NCBI RefSeq assembly: GCF_000222485.1 | Contig: NC_015914.1 | Span: 5,624,001 to 5,688,000 of the forward strand | Origin: Cyclobacterium marinum DSM 745 | Lineage (GTDB): Bacteria > Bacteroidota > Bacteroidia > Cytophagales > Cyclobacteriaceae | DNA: 64,000 bases | Reading direction: 5' to 3' | Shown here: positions 10,351 through 19,986 of the stretch, one piece after another | How the letters are laid out: each line of letters opens with the position of its first letter | Numbering within the stretch: position 1 is the first letter of the stretch | Made by a program: the position numbers and the translations under genes | Notes under the pieces: generated by a model | Seen by the model: the letters and a program-made list of their open reading frames with translations, nothing else | The model's database searches: none | What the model was told of the DNA's origin: nothing

Positions 10351-10983
10351 ATGGAATATAAGCGGCTATTAAAAAACAATAAAGACTGGGTTCAAAAAAA
10401 ACTGGGGAATGATCCCGATTTTTTCAAGAAACTTACCAAGGAGCAAAAACCTCTTCATTTATTTATTGGATGCAGCGACAGTAGGGTGACAGCAGAAGAA
10501 CTTTTAGGTGCAGATGCGGGAGAAGTGTTCGTACATAGAAACATTGCCAATTTAGTACCCAACAACGACAATAATTCAGCCTCAGTTATTGAATATGCCG
10601 TAGGACACTTGAAAGTAAAACATATTATTGTATGTGGGCATTACTTGTGTGGGGGCATTGCTGCAGCCCTGGAGTCAAAGGACTTGGGAATATTAAACCC
10701 CTGGCTAAGAAATATAAGAGATGTATACCGCCTACATTTTGATGAATTAAGCGCCATTACCGATGAAACCCAAAGATACAATCGCTTGGTGGAACTAAAT
10801 GTACAAGAACAGTGCATCAATGTTGTCAAGATGGCCGTATGGCAAAAAAGCTTCCTAGATAATGGTGGCCCAATTATTCATGGAGTAGTCTTTGACATCA
10901 AGACTGGGAACTTAATAGATCTAAATATTGATGTAAATAAGATATTGAAAGACGTAAGAAATATTTATGATCTAGGATCATAA
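10351..10983 (+). CDS. can: Beta-class carbonic anhydrase
   Basis: Cytoplasmic beta-carbonic anhydrase that interconverts CO2 and bicarbonate. The zinc ligands are visible: C41 and the D43-R45 dyad in GCSDSRV, and H97 and C100 in CGHYLCGG. The segment GEVFVHRNIANLV is the family signature. The length of 210 residues is typical and no signal peptide is present. It is a monocistronic gene, convergent with the PRTase-like gene downstream. Confidence 0.96.
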   Translation: MEYKRLLKNNKDWVQKKLGNDPDFFKKLTKEQKPLHLFIGCSDSRVTAEELLGADAGEVFVHRNIANLVPNNDNNSASVIEYAVGHLKVKHIIVCGHYLCGGIAAALESKDLGILNPWLRNIRDVYRLHFDELSAITDETQRYNRLVELNVQEQCINVVKMAVWQKSFLDNGGPIIHGVVFDIKTGNLIDLNIDVNKILKDVRNIYDLGS

Positions 10984-11074
10984 AAAGGATACCAGTACTT
11001 ACCAAATAAAGAGTTCATGACTTTAAGGCCGAGAAAAAATTCCCTCGGGCAATAAAATTGTAAGGGTATATCCA

Positions 11075-11485
11075 TCAACCAATTTCCCAAGGCATTTTGA
11101 CCTTTGATTTTACCTTTGGAAATAACACATAATCAGCTTCCCCAAAAAGCGCAAATGAATAAACATCTTCAACCTTAATTCGTTTCTTGATCAGGGGAAG
11201 TTTATTGTCTGAAAGAGCAATAGCATCAACAATCAATATCCGATGGTGCCCATAAAATTCCAAACTCGGGTCTCCTTCCCCATCTTCAAATTGGGCCAAA
11301 GCATTGGATTCGAGAGTTTCGGAAAAGTCAATAATTTTTAAAGAAACACCTAACTGATGGGCAATCATCAAAGCAGGTGCTTTTCCTCCTTCTGAAAGGC
11401 CTAAAACCACATCGATTTCGGGGAAGTCAAAACTATGTAAAGCATCGCTAATTGCGCCAAACGTAATTTCTAAGGGTGCGTTCAT
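11075..11485 (-). CDS. Small phosphoribosyltransferase-like protein, function unknown
   Basis: A 136-residue cytoplasmic protein with the outline of a PRTase fold: VVLGLSEGGKAPALMIAHQLGVSLKIIDF resembles the strand-loop-helix at the PPi loop, and HRILIVDAIALSDNKL sits where the PRPP-binding DDxxxTG motif would be. That motif is degenerate (VDAIALSDN), so transferase activity is doubtful. It is shorter than usual purine or orotate PRTases. A regulatory or nucleotide-binding role is possible. It stands alone, convergent with carbonic anhydrase and divergent from the GH3-family gene. The identification rests on eye comparison only. Confidence 0.5.
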   Translation of the reverse strand: MNAPLEITFGAISDALHSFDFPEIDVVLGLSEGGKAPALMIAHQLGVSLKIIDFSETLESNALAQFEDGEGDPSLEFYGHHRILIVDAIALSDNKLPLIKKRIKVEDVYSFALFGEADYVLFPKVKSKVKMPWEIG

Positions 11486-11932
11486 AATAAATTTAAAGAA
11501 TAAGTTGAAAATTAAACCATTTAAAAATCTGCTAACCCAAAAAAAAATAACTTTTGGCCGAATTTAATTATCTCAAATACCTTCAGCATTTTTTAATTAA
11601 CAGGATTTTAAACAGCTCATTATTGATTTTATTAAAAAGAGAAACCAGAATAAAATACAATTACTAAAAGCTTAAAACTAATATTAACTTACTAAAAATC
11701 CATAACAATTTGGGTGAAAAAACTAAATATCACGGATATGAAGTTCAAATGCCGGACTAAAAGCAAGCCTAAAAACCTAGTGTTAGTTCAAAATCTATTT
11801 TATAATTTGTAAACATAAACAAACTTTTTTTAAATGACTAAATTACAATTACTTAAACAAAATAATTTTTTAGTGGTCTAATAATTGCTTACTATTTAAA
11901 AAACAATTTGACTTTAAACATTAATAGAACAT
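11486..11932. other. AT-rich divergent intergenic region
   Basis: This 447-base, strongly AT-rich stretch lies between divergent genes and should contain both promoters. I see no gene, RNA or strong palindrome in it. Confidence 0.5.
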
Positions 11933-13453
11933 ATGCCTGTAATTGGTGAATTAATAAAAAAAGCAATCGAACTAGGGGGTAAATTAAGTAGTGAAGACAG
12001 CCCTGAAAAAGCACAAGCGAAAGTATTGAATCAACTTCTGGAATCGGCGAAAGACACTTCCTTTGGAAAGTATTATGGGTTTAAAAAAATCCTAGAAGAA
12101 AAAAACCCCTCTCATGCATTTCAAGAGAAGGTCCCTTATCATGATTATGACAAGATTTATAATGAATGGTGGAAAAAAATCAGAGAGGGACATAAAGACA
12201 TCACTTGGCCGGGTATCAATCAGTACTTTGCTGTTAGCTCAGGAACCACTAGCAATAGCAAGTATATTCCCGTAACTGATGAAATGATTGACTCAATAAG
12301 AAACACAGGTATACAACAGGTTGTCAGTTTATCCAAATACGATTTACCTCCTGATTTTTTTGAGCGACAAATTATGATGTTGGGAAGTTCCACTGCCTTG
12401 AAAAAAAACAATGGCTTTTTAGAAGGCGAAATTAGTGGGATAAGTGCCAGTCAAATCCCATTTTGGTTCCAGCGTTTTTACAAACCCGGCCCTGAAATAT
12501 CTGCCATTGAAGATTGGGATCAAAGAATTGAAGAAATTGCTAAAAATGCAAAAGATTGGGATATAGGAAGTATTTCAGGCATCCCTTCGTGGATTGAATT
12601 AATGATGAAGCGGGTTATTGCTTATCATGGGGTGTCCTCTATCCATGAAATCTGGCCAAACTTGGCCGTATACACACCCGGAGGTGTAGCTTTTGAACCA
12701 CACAGAAAAAGTTTTGAAAAAAACTTAGCCCACCCATTGGTGTATATTGACACCTATTTGGCTTCTGAGGGTTTTTTGGCTTTTCAAAATCGACCCGACA
12801 CTGAAGCCATGGCCTTGGTTTTAGACAATGGTATTTATTTTGAATTTGTCCCTTTTGAATCGGGAAATATGGATGAAAATGGGGCTGTCAAACCTGAAGC
12901 CAAAGCTTTGACCATTGGGGAAGTGGAAGAGAACAAAGACTACATACTTTTGATTTCTACAGTATCCGGCGCATGGCGCTATATGATTGGAGATACGATT
13001 GCCTTTACAGATAAAGAAAAAGGGGAAATTAAGATCACAGGGCGAACAAAGTTTTTCTTAAATGTGGTAGGTAGCCAATTGGGAGTTCACCAAATGGACA
13101 AAGCCATGGAGGCCATCCAAGAAAAATTTAACTTGACCATTCCTGAATATACAGTTGCGGCTATCGAAGAAAATGACGAGTACCTTCACCGCTGGTATCT
13201 GGGCAAAGACTCAGGAACTGCAGATGAAGGAACAGTTAGAGACTTTTTGGATGCTTTTCTTCGTGACAATAATAAAAACTATAATGTCGCTAGAAATAAG
13301 GCCCTAAAAAGTATTGATGTGAAAATTGTTCCCCTATCTACCTTCATTGCTTACAATGAAAAACAAAAGAAAAAAGGTGGGCAAGTTAAATTCCCACGGG
13401 TAATGAAAGCCAAACCTTTTAAAGAATGGGAGACTTTTGTCCAAAGCATTTAA
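11933..13453 (+). CDS. GH3 auxin-responsive-promoter family protein (acyl-adenylating-like)
   Basis: Member of the GH3 family, named after plant auxin-inducible amido synthetases and part of the ANL-like adenylate-forming fold. The ATP-binding motif AVSSGTTSNSKYIPVT (about residues 101-116), the VYTPGGVAFEP block and GRTKFFLNVVGSQL match the family. Its 506 residues are the normal length for bacterial members. No leader is seen, so it should be cytoplasmic. In plants the family joins amino acids to acyl acids; bacterial substrates are largely unknown, so the substrate is not named. It stands alone with 213 bases to the next gene. Confidence 0.88.
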   Translation: MPVIGELIKKAIELGGKLSSEDSPEKAQAKVLNQLLESAKDTSFGKYYGFKKILEEKNPSHAFQEKVPYHDYDKIYNEWWKKIREGHKDITWPGINQYFAVSSGTTSNSKYIPVTDEMIDSIRNTGIQQVVSLSKYDLPPDFFERQIMMLGSSTALKKNNGFLEGEISGISASQIPFWFQRFYKPGPEISAIEDWDQRIEEIAKNAKDWDIGSISGIPSWIELMMKRVIAYHGVSSIHEIWPNLAVYTPGGVAFEPHRKSFEKNLAHPLVYIDTYLASEGFLAFQNRPDTEAMALVLDNGIYFEFVPFESGNMDENGAVKPEAKALTIGEVEENKDYILLISTVSGAWRYMIGDTIAFTDKEKGEIKITGRTKFFLNVVGSQLGVHQMDKAMEAIQEKFNLTIPEYTVAAIEENDEYLHRWYLGKDSGTADEGTVRDFLDAFLRDNNKNYNVARNKALKSIDVKIVPLSTFIAYNEKQKKKGGQVKFPRVMKAKPFKEWETFVQSI

Positions 13454-13666
13454 ACTTATTTGTGCATTTGAAACCAATTGACAGAATAATTGATTATTAG
13501 ACATCAAGGGCTGAAAGGCGAAATGAATTAATACCGACTTCCCTTTTTCGACAATGCATGGATCAATGGATAAGTGCCCATTAAAATAATCCTGATTTCA
13601 TTGCAAGAGGGAGGTAGTATTCGAAGTCTTTGGGCTCCTATTGGTAAAGAATTTTTCTAATTAATC

Positions 13667-14935
13667 ATGCTGATTTTTAAATCCCTTTCTTCTTCCAACT
13701 ACAGGTATTTCTTTGCAGGTCAGGCCTTCTCTAACCTAGGGAATATGATGAAGCAAGTGGTGGTAGGCTGGTTGGTTTATAGTCTTACAGGCTCTGCCTT
13801 ACTCTTAGGAGTGATTTCCTTTTCGAGAGAAATCTCGGCCTTCCTAATATCAATTTTTGCAGGAGTATTTGCTGACAAGTACAACAAACACAAACTCTTG
13901 ATGGTTTGTCAGACAGTAATTGCTATCAATGCTTTGACCCTGGCAGTATTTACAATTACCGACAATATTACCTTTAATATCCTACTGGGTCTAGAAGTTG
14001 TTTTTGGCTTGGTCAGTGGACTGGAAATGCCATCCAGGCATGCTTTTGTCAATGATTTGGTAAAGGACAAGGCTTACCTCACCAATGCCATTGCCTTAAA
14101 CTCTTCTCTCTTTAACACCGCCCGAATTGTAGGCCCTGCTCTGGCGGGAATTCTTATCCCAATAATTGGAGAAGGTTATTGTTTACTGCTATATGCCTTT
14201 GCAAGCTTTTGCGTGGTAGGGCTCTTCACTTTCATTCAATACAAGCCTTTGGCCAACAATTCCTTAAAACAAAACTTTAAAAATGCATTTTCAGAAGGTG
14301 CAGTATTTGCATTTAAAACAAAGCACCTTCGGTTTATTATGTTGTTTGTTGCCGCCATTACCCTTATAGGTATGTCTTATATGGTCATTTTACCGGTATT
14401 TGCTGCGGAGATATTTAATGGAGATGCAGTAATTTTCGGATACATGACCAGTGCTGTTGGCCTAGGTTCCTTGATTGGTGCATTTTTTGTAGGTACTAAA
14501 AATAACATTTTAGGTTTAGATAAGTTAATATTGATAGGCACAATAGTCTTTGGTTTAGGCTTGGCTGTATTCTCATTCAGTTCTATTTTGTGGTTATCAT
14601 TAATGGCGCTTCTAGCAACAGGGCTTGGTAGAGTGATCATCTTTACCGGATCAAATACTTTAATCCAATCTATCTCTCCGGAAGGCAAAAGAGGACGGGT
14701 TTTAAGTTTTTATATCATGCTGTTTATGGGATCACTTTCCTTAGGCAGTTTTCTAATAGGGTTTGTTACTGATTGGATTGGAGCCCCATTAACGCTTACT
14801 ATCGGGAGCTTGGGAGTACTTATCATGGCTGTTTATTACGCCAAAAGCCTCCCATTGCTTAGAAAAAGGACTTATCGAGCCATAAAAAAATCTGAATTTC
14901 AGCTAACCTTACAACAAAACCCAAATTCAAAATGA
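13667..14935 (+). CDS. MFS transporter (EntS-like drug/siderophore exporter group)
   Basis: Inner-membrane major facilitator with about 12 helices in 422 residues. The N-terminus (SSNYRYFFAGQAFSNLGNMM) and the loop FADKYNKHKLLM after helix 2 are typical of the MFS_3/EntS subgroup, as is RHAFVNDLV after helix 4 and SPEGKRGRVLSFYIMLFMGS in the second half. These proteins usually export drugs or siderophores, but the cargo here is unknown. The stop codon overlaps the start of the TspO-like gene in ATGA, so the two are likely coupled. Confidence 0.88.
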   Translation: MLIFKSLSSSNYRYFFAGQAFSNLGNMMKQVVVGWLVYSLTGSALLLGVISFSREISAFLISIFAGVFADKYNKHKLLMVCQTVIAINALTLAVFTITDNITFNILLGLEVVFGLVSGLEMPSRHAFVNDLVKDKAYLTNAIALNSSLFNTARIVGPALAGILIPIIGEGYCLLLYAFASFCVVGLFTFIQYKPLANNSLKQNFKNAFSEGAVFAFKTKHLRFIMLFVAAITLIGMSYMVILPVFAAEIFNGDAVIFGYMTSAVGLGSLIGAFFVGTKNNILGLDKLILIGTIVFGLGLAVFSFSSILWLSLMALLATGLGRVIIFTGSNTLIQSISPEGKRGRVLSFYIMLFMGSLSLGSFLIGFVTDWIGAPLTLTIGSLGVLIMAVYYAKSLPLLRKRTYRAIKKSEFQLTLQQNPNSK

Positions 14936-15717
14936 AAGCATTACCACTATTGTTAACCAATACGATCACTTTTATTTTCACCCTTTTTATCAATTACCTG
15001 GGAGGTTCAGGTGATTATTTTGGTAATTCAGTAGGTGACATCAGCGATGATTTCACTACCTTAATTACCCCGGCAGGCTATGCATTTTCCATTTGGGGCT
15101 TAATCTATTTGGCCTTAGTTGCCTATCTCATCTTTCAATGGTTTGGTTATTTTAAAAAACAAAACCAAACCTCTTTATTGCCATCAGGTATTTGGTTTAT
15201 CGTAGCCAATTTGAGTAATGCGCTTTGGATTTACGTTTGGGTCAATGAGCAAATCCTTTGGTCTGTCTTGGTAATTCTGGTTTTGCTTTTTTCCTTGGTG
15301 CAGTTGGTGATTAGACTAAGATTAGAAACCTATGATGCATCATTAAAAACCATCTTTTTCGTATGGTGGCCCATTTGCTTCTATATTGGCTGGGTGATTC
15401 TGGCTACGGTTTTGACCCTTTCTGTGGGAATCAAAAACACAGGAATATTGGAGGGTATTTGGACAGAAACAGGCTGGGCTGCTTTGGTACTTATCGTGGC
15501 CACTGCTATCTATGGTTTGTTAATCTATTATAGAAACATGAGGGAAGCGGCATTGGTAGGTGCTTGGGGAATAACAGCAATTGCTGTCAAGCAATGGGAA
15601 TTGAATACCACGCTAAGTACTGTGGCTCTGGTATTGACAGGGGTCTTAATTGTAATTGCAGGTATACACGGCTATATCAATCGCAAGACATCCATTCCTG
15701 CAAAAATGGCTGACTGA
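14932..15717 (+). CDS. TspO/MBR-like tryptophan-rich membrane protein
   Basis: Predicted integral membrane protein related to tryptophan-rich sensory proteins. TPAGYAFSIWGLIYLALVA is the family signature near residue 45, and tryptophans recur in most helices (WIYVWVNEQILW, WWPICFYIGWVI). At 261 residues with about seven helices it is longer than classical five-helix TspO, as in many Bacteroidota homologues. TspO binds porphyrins and cholesterol in other organisms, but the ligand here is not known. It starts 4 bases inside the MFS gene. Confidence 0.8.
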   Translation: MKALPLLLTNTITFIFTLFINYLGGSGDYFGNSVGDISDDFTTLITPAGYAFSIWGLIYLALVAYLIFQWFGYFKKQNQTSLLPSGIWFIVANLSNALWIYVWVNEQILWSVLVILVLLFSLVQLVIRLRLETYDASLKTIFFVWWPICFYIGWVILATVLTLSVGIKNTGILEGIWTETGWAALVLIVATAIYGLLIYYRNMREAALVGAWGITAIAVKQWELNTTLSTVALVLTGVLIVIAGIHGYINRKTSIPAKMAD

Positions 15718-15749
15718 GTATTTTAGCCAATATATGAAGATCTTTAGGT

Positions 15750-16799
15750 TTATATTTTAGCATCAAGAAAATACTTCTTCATAATTTTCTCTGCCAATTT
15801 ATTTTGGGGAGTAAAATCAGGTTCGCGAACCCTGGGTTCAGGATACCATTTCCAAAAATACACCCCTTGCATCCATGGTTTATCCCAGACAGCTTCAAAG
15901 AAAGCCTCATAACATAAGGCTTGGACTTCCTCCGAAAGAGTAGCATTTCGCCTTTCATTGGGCCAAACCCATGGAGAATGTGCAGCATCTTCCGTATTGC
16001 AATAGCCTATTTCAGTGAATATCACCGGCTTTTGGAAGGTAATGTTTGTTTGCTCTATTTCCGGGATTACTTTTTCCCAACCTTTAATTAATTGGGTCAA
16101 ATCAGGAGCATTTTGATGGTCGACCAAAGGGAAATATGCCTGAATGCCTATATAATCCAAAGCATCCCAAAAATTCACCTTTTGGTATTCGGTAAAATTC
16201 GCTGCATAAGTTAGCTTACCGGTGTACACCTCGCGTATGGCATGAATTATCTCCCGCCACTTTTTCTCTTTGTGACTGGCCTTTTCCAATTCAGTACCTA
16301 TGCATAAAATAGGGATACCTTGCTTTTCGGCTATTCGAGCGTAATAAAGAATGAAGTCTTTATAATTATCAAACCACAAGTCCCAATCTTTCTCATTGCT
16401 CATGGCTATTTCTCCTGGCCAAGACCCTCGTACCCATATATGTGGTTTTAAAATGTCGGTAATCCCCAAAGCCTTGGCCGTGTCGGAAGTAGACAAGAGT
16501 CCATTGCTGCTTTCTCCCCACCAGATTTTGTTGCGGTGTTTCTCCCAATTCAAGTCAGGCTCCGAAACAGACTTCTGCCAACCAAATGGTGTTTGAGAGA
16601 GATGGCTCACACCCAATTCCTTTAAGGATTGTAATTCCCCACCTGAAAGTGGATTTCTGGTACCTACCCAACAAACACCTTTGTGCTTTACTCCTTCATA
16701 GGAGGCCAGTTTTTTATTGCTTTCACAAGAAAAGTTAATCAATGCACAAATAATAAAGAACAAGAATAGAAGACCTTTACTTAAGTTATAATGCATCAT
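15750..16799 (-). CDS. GH113-like glycoside hydrolase lipoprotein
   Basis: Predicted lipoprotein (signal ending ALINFSC, cysteine near residue 25) with a TIM-barrel related to GH113, a family of beta-mannanases. The candidate acid/base glutamate lies in CIGTELE and the candidate nucleophile in VIFTEIGY. Also typical are HIWVRGSWPGEI, YIGIQAYFPL and GVYFWKWYPEP. The length of 349 residues fits a single domain. The ATG at 16799 (a second ATG is at 16796) lies 14 bases inside the upstream BCCT gene, so the two are cotranscribed. Mannanase activity is inferred from family resemblance. Confidence 0.75.
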   Translation of the reverse strand: MMHYNLSKGLLFLFFIICALINFSCESNKKLASYEGVKHKGVCWVGTRNPLSGGELQSLKELGVSHLSQTPFGWQKSVSEPDLNWEKHRNKIWWGESSNGLLSTSDTAKALGITDILKPHIWVRGSWPGEIAMSNEKDWDLWFDNYKDFILYYARIAEKQGIPILCIGTELEKASHKEKKWREIIHAIREVYTGKLTYAANFTEYQKVNFWDALDYIGIQAYFPLVDHQNAPDLTQLIKGWEKVIPEIEQTNITFQKPVIFTEIGYCNTEDAAHSPWVWPNERRNATLSEEVQALCYEAFFEAVWDKPWMQGVYFWKWYPEPRVREPDFTPQNKLAEKIMKKYFLDAKI

Positions 16800-18264
16800 G
16801 ATTTTTCTTTTTGACTAATATATAAAGGAAACTTCCAATCATCAATAGGTAAACCCAACTAAAAGGTAGCGCGATAAGAATTAACAACTGGCTAACAGCC
16901 TGTAGCAACTGCTCTTTGCCAATAAATAAGGTGGCAATGGTGAAAACAGATAGGATTACCCCCCAGCCTAACAAATGCTTGTTGTTTGGTTCTCTATTTC
17001 CGTTGTCGGCAAACATTCCCAAAACATAGATGGCAGAGTCCAGAGAAGTGATAAGAAAAGTAAATACCAAGAGGAAGGCCAATATTTTCATTATACCACC
17101 AAAAGAAAAACTATCAAGAAATACGAAAATAGATCCGTATAAAGAATCAAATTGACCTTGGTAATTTTCCGGCTTTCCGATCAGCTCAAAAGCAGAGGAG
17201 CCAAAAACTGAAAACCAAAGAAAGGTGCCTAAGGAAGGTACAAGAATCACCCCAAAAATAAATGCGCGGAAAGACCTTCCTTTAGAAATCCTTGCTATAA
17301 ATACACCTGTAAATGGTGCCCATGACAACCAAAAAGCCCAATAAAAAAAGGTCCAATCCATCAAAAACTCCTGAGAGACACTTTTGTCTCCGTAATTCAG
17401 ACTCATGGGTATAAAATCATAAATATAGGCAGCGATTGATAAGCCGAAATTATTGATAATGCCTAAGATATCCCCTGAAAATAAGGTGGCCAACAACAAG
17501 AATAAGGAAACGGAAATATTAAATCTTGAAACATTTCTTATTCCCTTACTTAGCCCAGAAAAGGCGGATAGGGTGGCAAGACTACCCAAAAACAAAACCA
17601 CAAAAGCATTGTTGCCATAGCTTATCTCAACATCCACGAACAATTGTTGAAAACCTACCAGAAGTTGCCTACTGCCCAGCCCAACAGCTCCTACCACGCC
17701 AAACAAAGTACTAATAATGGTAATCACATCCACAATGACGATCAAAACAGGCTTACGGTATCTCCCCACCAAAAGCGAAGAGCTGAGCATCAGCCTCCCC
17801 TTTCCATAAACCAAATAACCCACCATCAATCCAAAAAGCCCATAAAAGGCCCAAGGGGTAAAACCCCAATGAAAAAAAGTATATTCCAATGCAAATACCT
17901 CTGAAGATAAATCTGTGGTTCGGGGAGGTTTGGTAAAATAAAAAACCGGTTCCTGTACGGCCCGCAACATCAACCCGGCACCCATCCCTGTACTGTACAG
18001 CATGGCAATCCATGAAAACCAGCCATAGGCCACAGGCCCTTCTCCAATTTTTAATTTCCCCCATGGAGATATGGCTATGCCTAAAAGGAGTAAAACCATC
18101 AATAAGCCCAATACAAGGTAATAATTGCCAAATACAGCTAATGTGGATGTGGCGGCAACTGCCAGATTCTCCCTAATTCCCAAAGGAAAAGTAAAAGCCA
18201 GAACCAAAAAAAACAGGCAAATAGAAATGGCAACAACAAAAGTTGGTTGGCGGTAAAAGTTCAC
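16786..18264 (-). CDS. BCCT family betaine/choline/carnitine-type transporter
   Basis: Inner-membrane secondary transporter of the BCCT family with about 12 helices in 492 residues. The family signature is clear as DWTFFYWAFWLSWAPFTG followed by FIARISKGRS, and the glycine-rich stretch STGMGAGLMLRAVQEPVFYF matches the helix 3 substrate region, although the usual second glycine run is altered. FLITSLDSAIYVLG is the typical helix 10 region. Members take up compatible solutes, fitting a marine habitat. The gene overlaps the GH113-like gene. Confidence 0.92.
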   Translation of the reverse strand: MNFYRQPTFVVAISICLFFLVLAFTFPLGIRENLAVAATSTLAVFGNYYLVLGLLMVLLLLGIAISPWGKLKIGEGPVAYGWFSWIAMLYSTGMGAGLMLRAVQEPVFYFTKPPRTTDLSSEVFALEYTFFHWGFTPWAFYGLFGLMVGYLVYGKGRLMLSSSLLVGRYRKPVLIVIVDVITIISTLFGVVGAVGLGSRQLLVGFQQLFVDVEISYGNNAFVVLFLGSLATLSAFSGLSKGIRNVSRFNISVSLFLLLATLFSGDILGIINNFGLSIAAYIYDFIPMSLNYGDKSVSQEFLMDWTFFYWAFWLSWAPFTGVFIARISKGRSFRAFIFGVILVPSLGTFLWFSVFGSSAFELIGKPENYQGQFDSLYGSIFVFLDSFSFGGIMKILAFLLVFTFLITSLDSAIYVLGMFADNGNREPNNKHLLGWGVILSVFTIATLFIGKEQLLQAVSQLLILIALPFSWVYLLMIGSFLYILVKKKNHDAL

Positions 18265-19340
18265 GATAGAAGGTTTATATTTCTTTCAATTTAACCATAA
18301 TTCAGCTAGTTAACCAAAAAAAAATTTATGTTCAATTTTACTTTCCTAAGCACCGAATTTTCTTCCATCACTCAGGCTAACAAAATGTAGGTGGTAGGAA
18401 GCATCCGAGAGGAAAAAAGGCAGGGGCGAAATATATTCGTCGATCCATACGCCAGCTCAGGAAAATATCAAGTCCTTACTCCGCATAACCCCCGGCTTTA
18501 GCAAAAATGGTGAAAAGGTAAGGCCATAGAAGCCATTTTGAGTTGGCTAAAGCCAAGAATGCCGAAAAAGCACCAGTTGACTACAGCTAAAGCAGCAGGC
18601 AATTGATCAAAAATCTATAGCTGCTAAATACACTTGGTCGGCCATGTATTTTTTGTTCACGAAATTTTGAAATAGGGCCATTTAAATAGTCTGATAAACG
18701 GATCGCTAAAAGGAAACATTTTCCTAAAAATAGTAAGATTGGGGGTTTTAGGTAAACCAAAGGCAATAATTGTTGAACCCGAAATATGCAATAGACATTC
18801 TATTACGTGCTGAAATCGCTTTAAAATCAGCCACTTCGTTGCTGTTTTCAATTTCACCATAGCGGTGCTAAGCTAAAATCTCCAAACAGCCTGATTTTCT
18901 TGCGATTGCAACACTCATCGCAAATTCTATTACATAATCTTGGTTGAAATTTTTACTGAGAAAACGAGGGAAATTATCAGAATGGAAGGAAAGGCAACAA
19001 TGTGTTATTGCTGGTTCAAAAGAATTCCTCAACCTTTCAGGTAGACCGCAAGTTAATCTAACTTGTGATATCGGAGTCATATTTGTTAAGGCAACACGAT
19101 TAAACTAATCTATATTTTTTTTGACTAATTTTTTATTAAAATACATATTTTGATTTCGTATTTAATTTTAACATGCTAATTTTAAATAGCAGATTTACTC
19201 CGAGGGGTTTATTATCGTCATACCATACCAGATAATAAATCAAAGCTTGCTATTCAAAAAGCAAAAATCATTTTAGAATAAATAATCGTTATTAAAACGA
19301 ACAAAAAAATACTGCCCTTTCATCATTAATTAACCTGATT
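18265..19340. other. Gene-poor region with dispersed repeats
   Basis: This 1.1-kb interval has no convincing gene. It holds an imperfect inverted repeat (GGCTTTAGC near 18492 and GGCTAAAGCC near 18546), a 14-base string CAGGGGCGAAATAT at 18421-18434 that recurs at 20276-20289, and a 38-base unit at 18781-18818 that recurs at 33192-33229. Two short minus-strand frames (67 and 70 residues) have no recognisable motif and are probably repeat sequence. The last 250 bases are very AT-rich and precede the outer-membrane protein gene. Confidence 0.6.
18781..18818 (+). repeat. 38-base dispersed repeat, copy 1
   Basis: The unit runs GAAATATGCAATAGAC to GTGCTGAAATCG and matches 33192-33229 at 34 of 38 positions without gaps. 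The surrounding 100-150 bases also show looser similarity in both loci, so the repeat may be larger. Its function is unknown. Confidence 0.65.
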
Positions 19341-19973
19341 ATGAGATACACAAATAAGGTTGTTGCCTTTATTGCCGTTGTACTTTTTTTGAGTGCTTCC
19401 TGGGACGGGTACGGACAGAGCGGTATCCGGGTAGGAATTACTGGCGGGGTTAACGCTGGTCAGCTTAAAAACAGTATTAACCTGACTGATAGGATATGGA
19501 AGTACAATGCAGGGCTTGCATTTGCAAAACCGCTTTCAGGAAATTTTTCCTTGGCAAGCGAACTGGTCTACAGCAAACAGGGTAGCAGTATAGACGGGTC
19601 CCAATCGAACAAATTACTTACCCATTTTGACTACATCGCGCTTCCTGTCCTGGTTCGTTTAAGTCCAGTTGGGAAAAATGTTTTCCTCCAGGCAGGTGGC
19701 AAGTTTGGCTATCTGCTAAAAGGTGAAAGGTTAAATACCAACAATAGTTCTCCAAATGACATACCGCATCTCCGCCATTGGGACGCTGGAGCATTAGCTG
19801 GTCTGGGCTATCGGCTGGGAAGCCATATTGTATTAGATGTCCGTTATTATCATGGATTGGCACCTTTGATTAAAGATCATTGGATATTGGATGGTGATTT
19901 AAATCCAATTTTATATGGGGCCGACCGGTTGGTTCACCGGGTTTGGTCGATGAATCTGACCTATTATCTCTGA
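19341..19973 (+). CDS. Outer-membrane beta-barrel protein (PorT/OmpW-like fold)
   Basis: Predicted outer-membrane barrel of 210 residues. The Sec leader ends GYGQ near residue 26. The mature part consists of alternating amphipathic strands such as RVGITGGVNAGQL, FSLASELVYSKQG, FDYIALPVLVRL and HIVLDVRYYHGL, closing with an aromatic C-terminus SMNLTYYL suited to BAM recognition. This fits the outer-membrane-beta-barrel (PorT-like) family, whose members have varied or unknown roles. It is isolated among repeats; the base composition looks somewhat more GC-rich than the flanks, which is a visual impression only. Confidence 0.75.
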   Translation: MRYTNKVVAFIAVVLFLSASWDGYGQSGIRVGITGGVNAGQLKNSINLTDRIWKYNAGLAFAKPLSGNFSLASELVYSKQGSSIDGSQSNKLLTHFDYIALPVLVRLSPVGKNVFLQAGGKFGYLLKGERLNTNNSSPNDIPHLRHWDAGALAGLGYRLGSHIVLDVRYYHGLAPLIKDHWILDGDLNPILYGADRLVHRVWSMNLTYYL

Positions 19974-19986
19974 GCAGAAAATATTC

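Noticed and set aside
11030..11055. Terminator between carbonic anhydrase and the PRTase-like gene
   Set aside because: Only a 5-bp stem (CCGAG/CTCGG) with a weak T run; too little to call.
18657..18860. 67-residue minus-strand frame as a gene
   Set aside because: It overlaps the dispersed 38-base repeat and has no domain, leader or conserved motif; probably translated repeat DNA.
18868..19080. 70-residue minus-strand frame as a gene
   Set aside because: No recognisable motif, isolated in a repeat-rich gap, and no clear start context.
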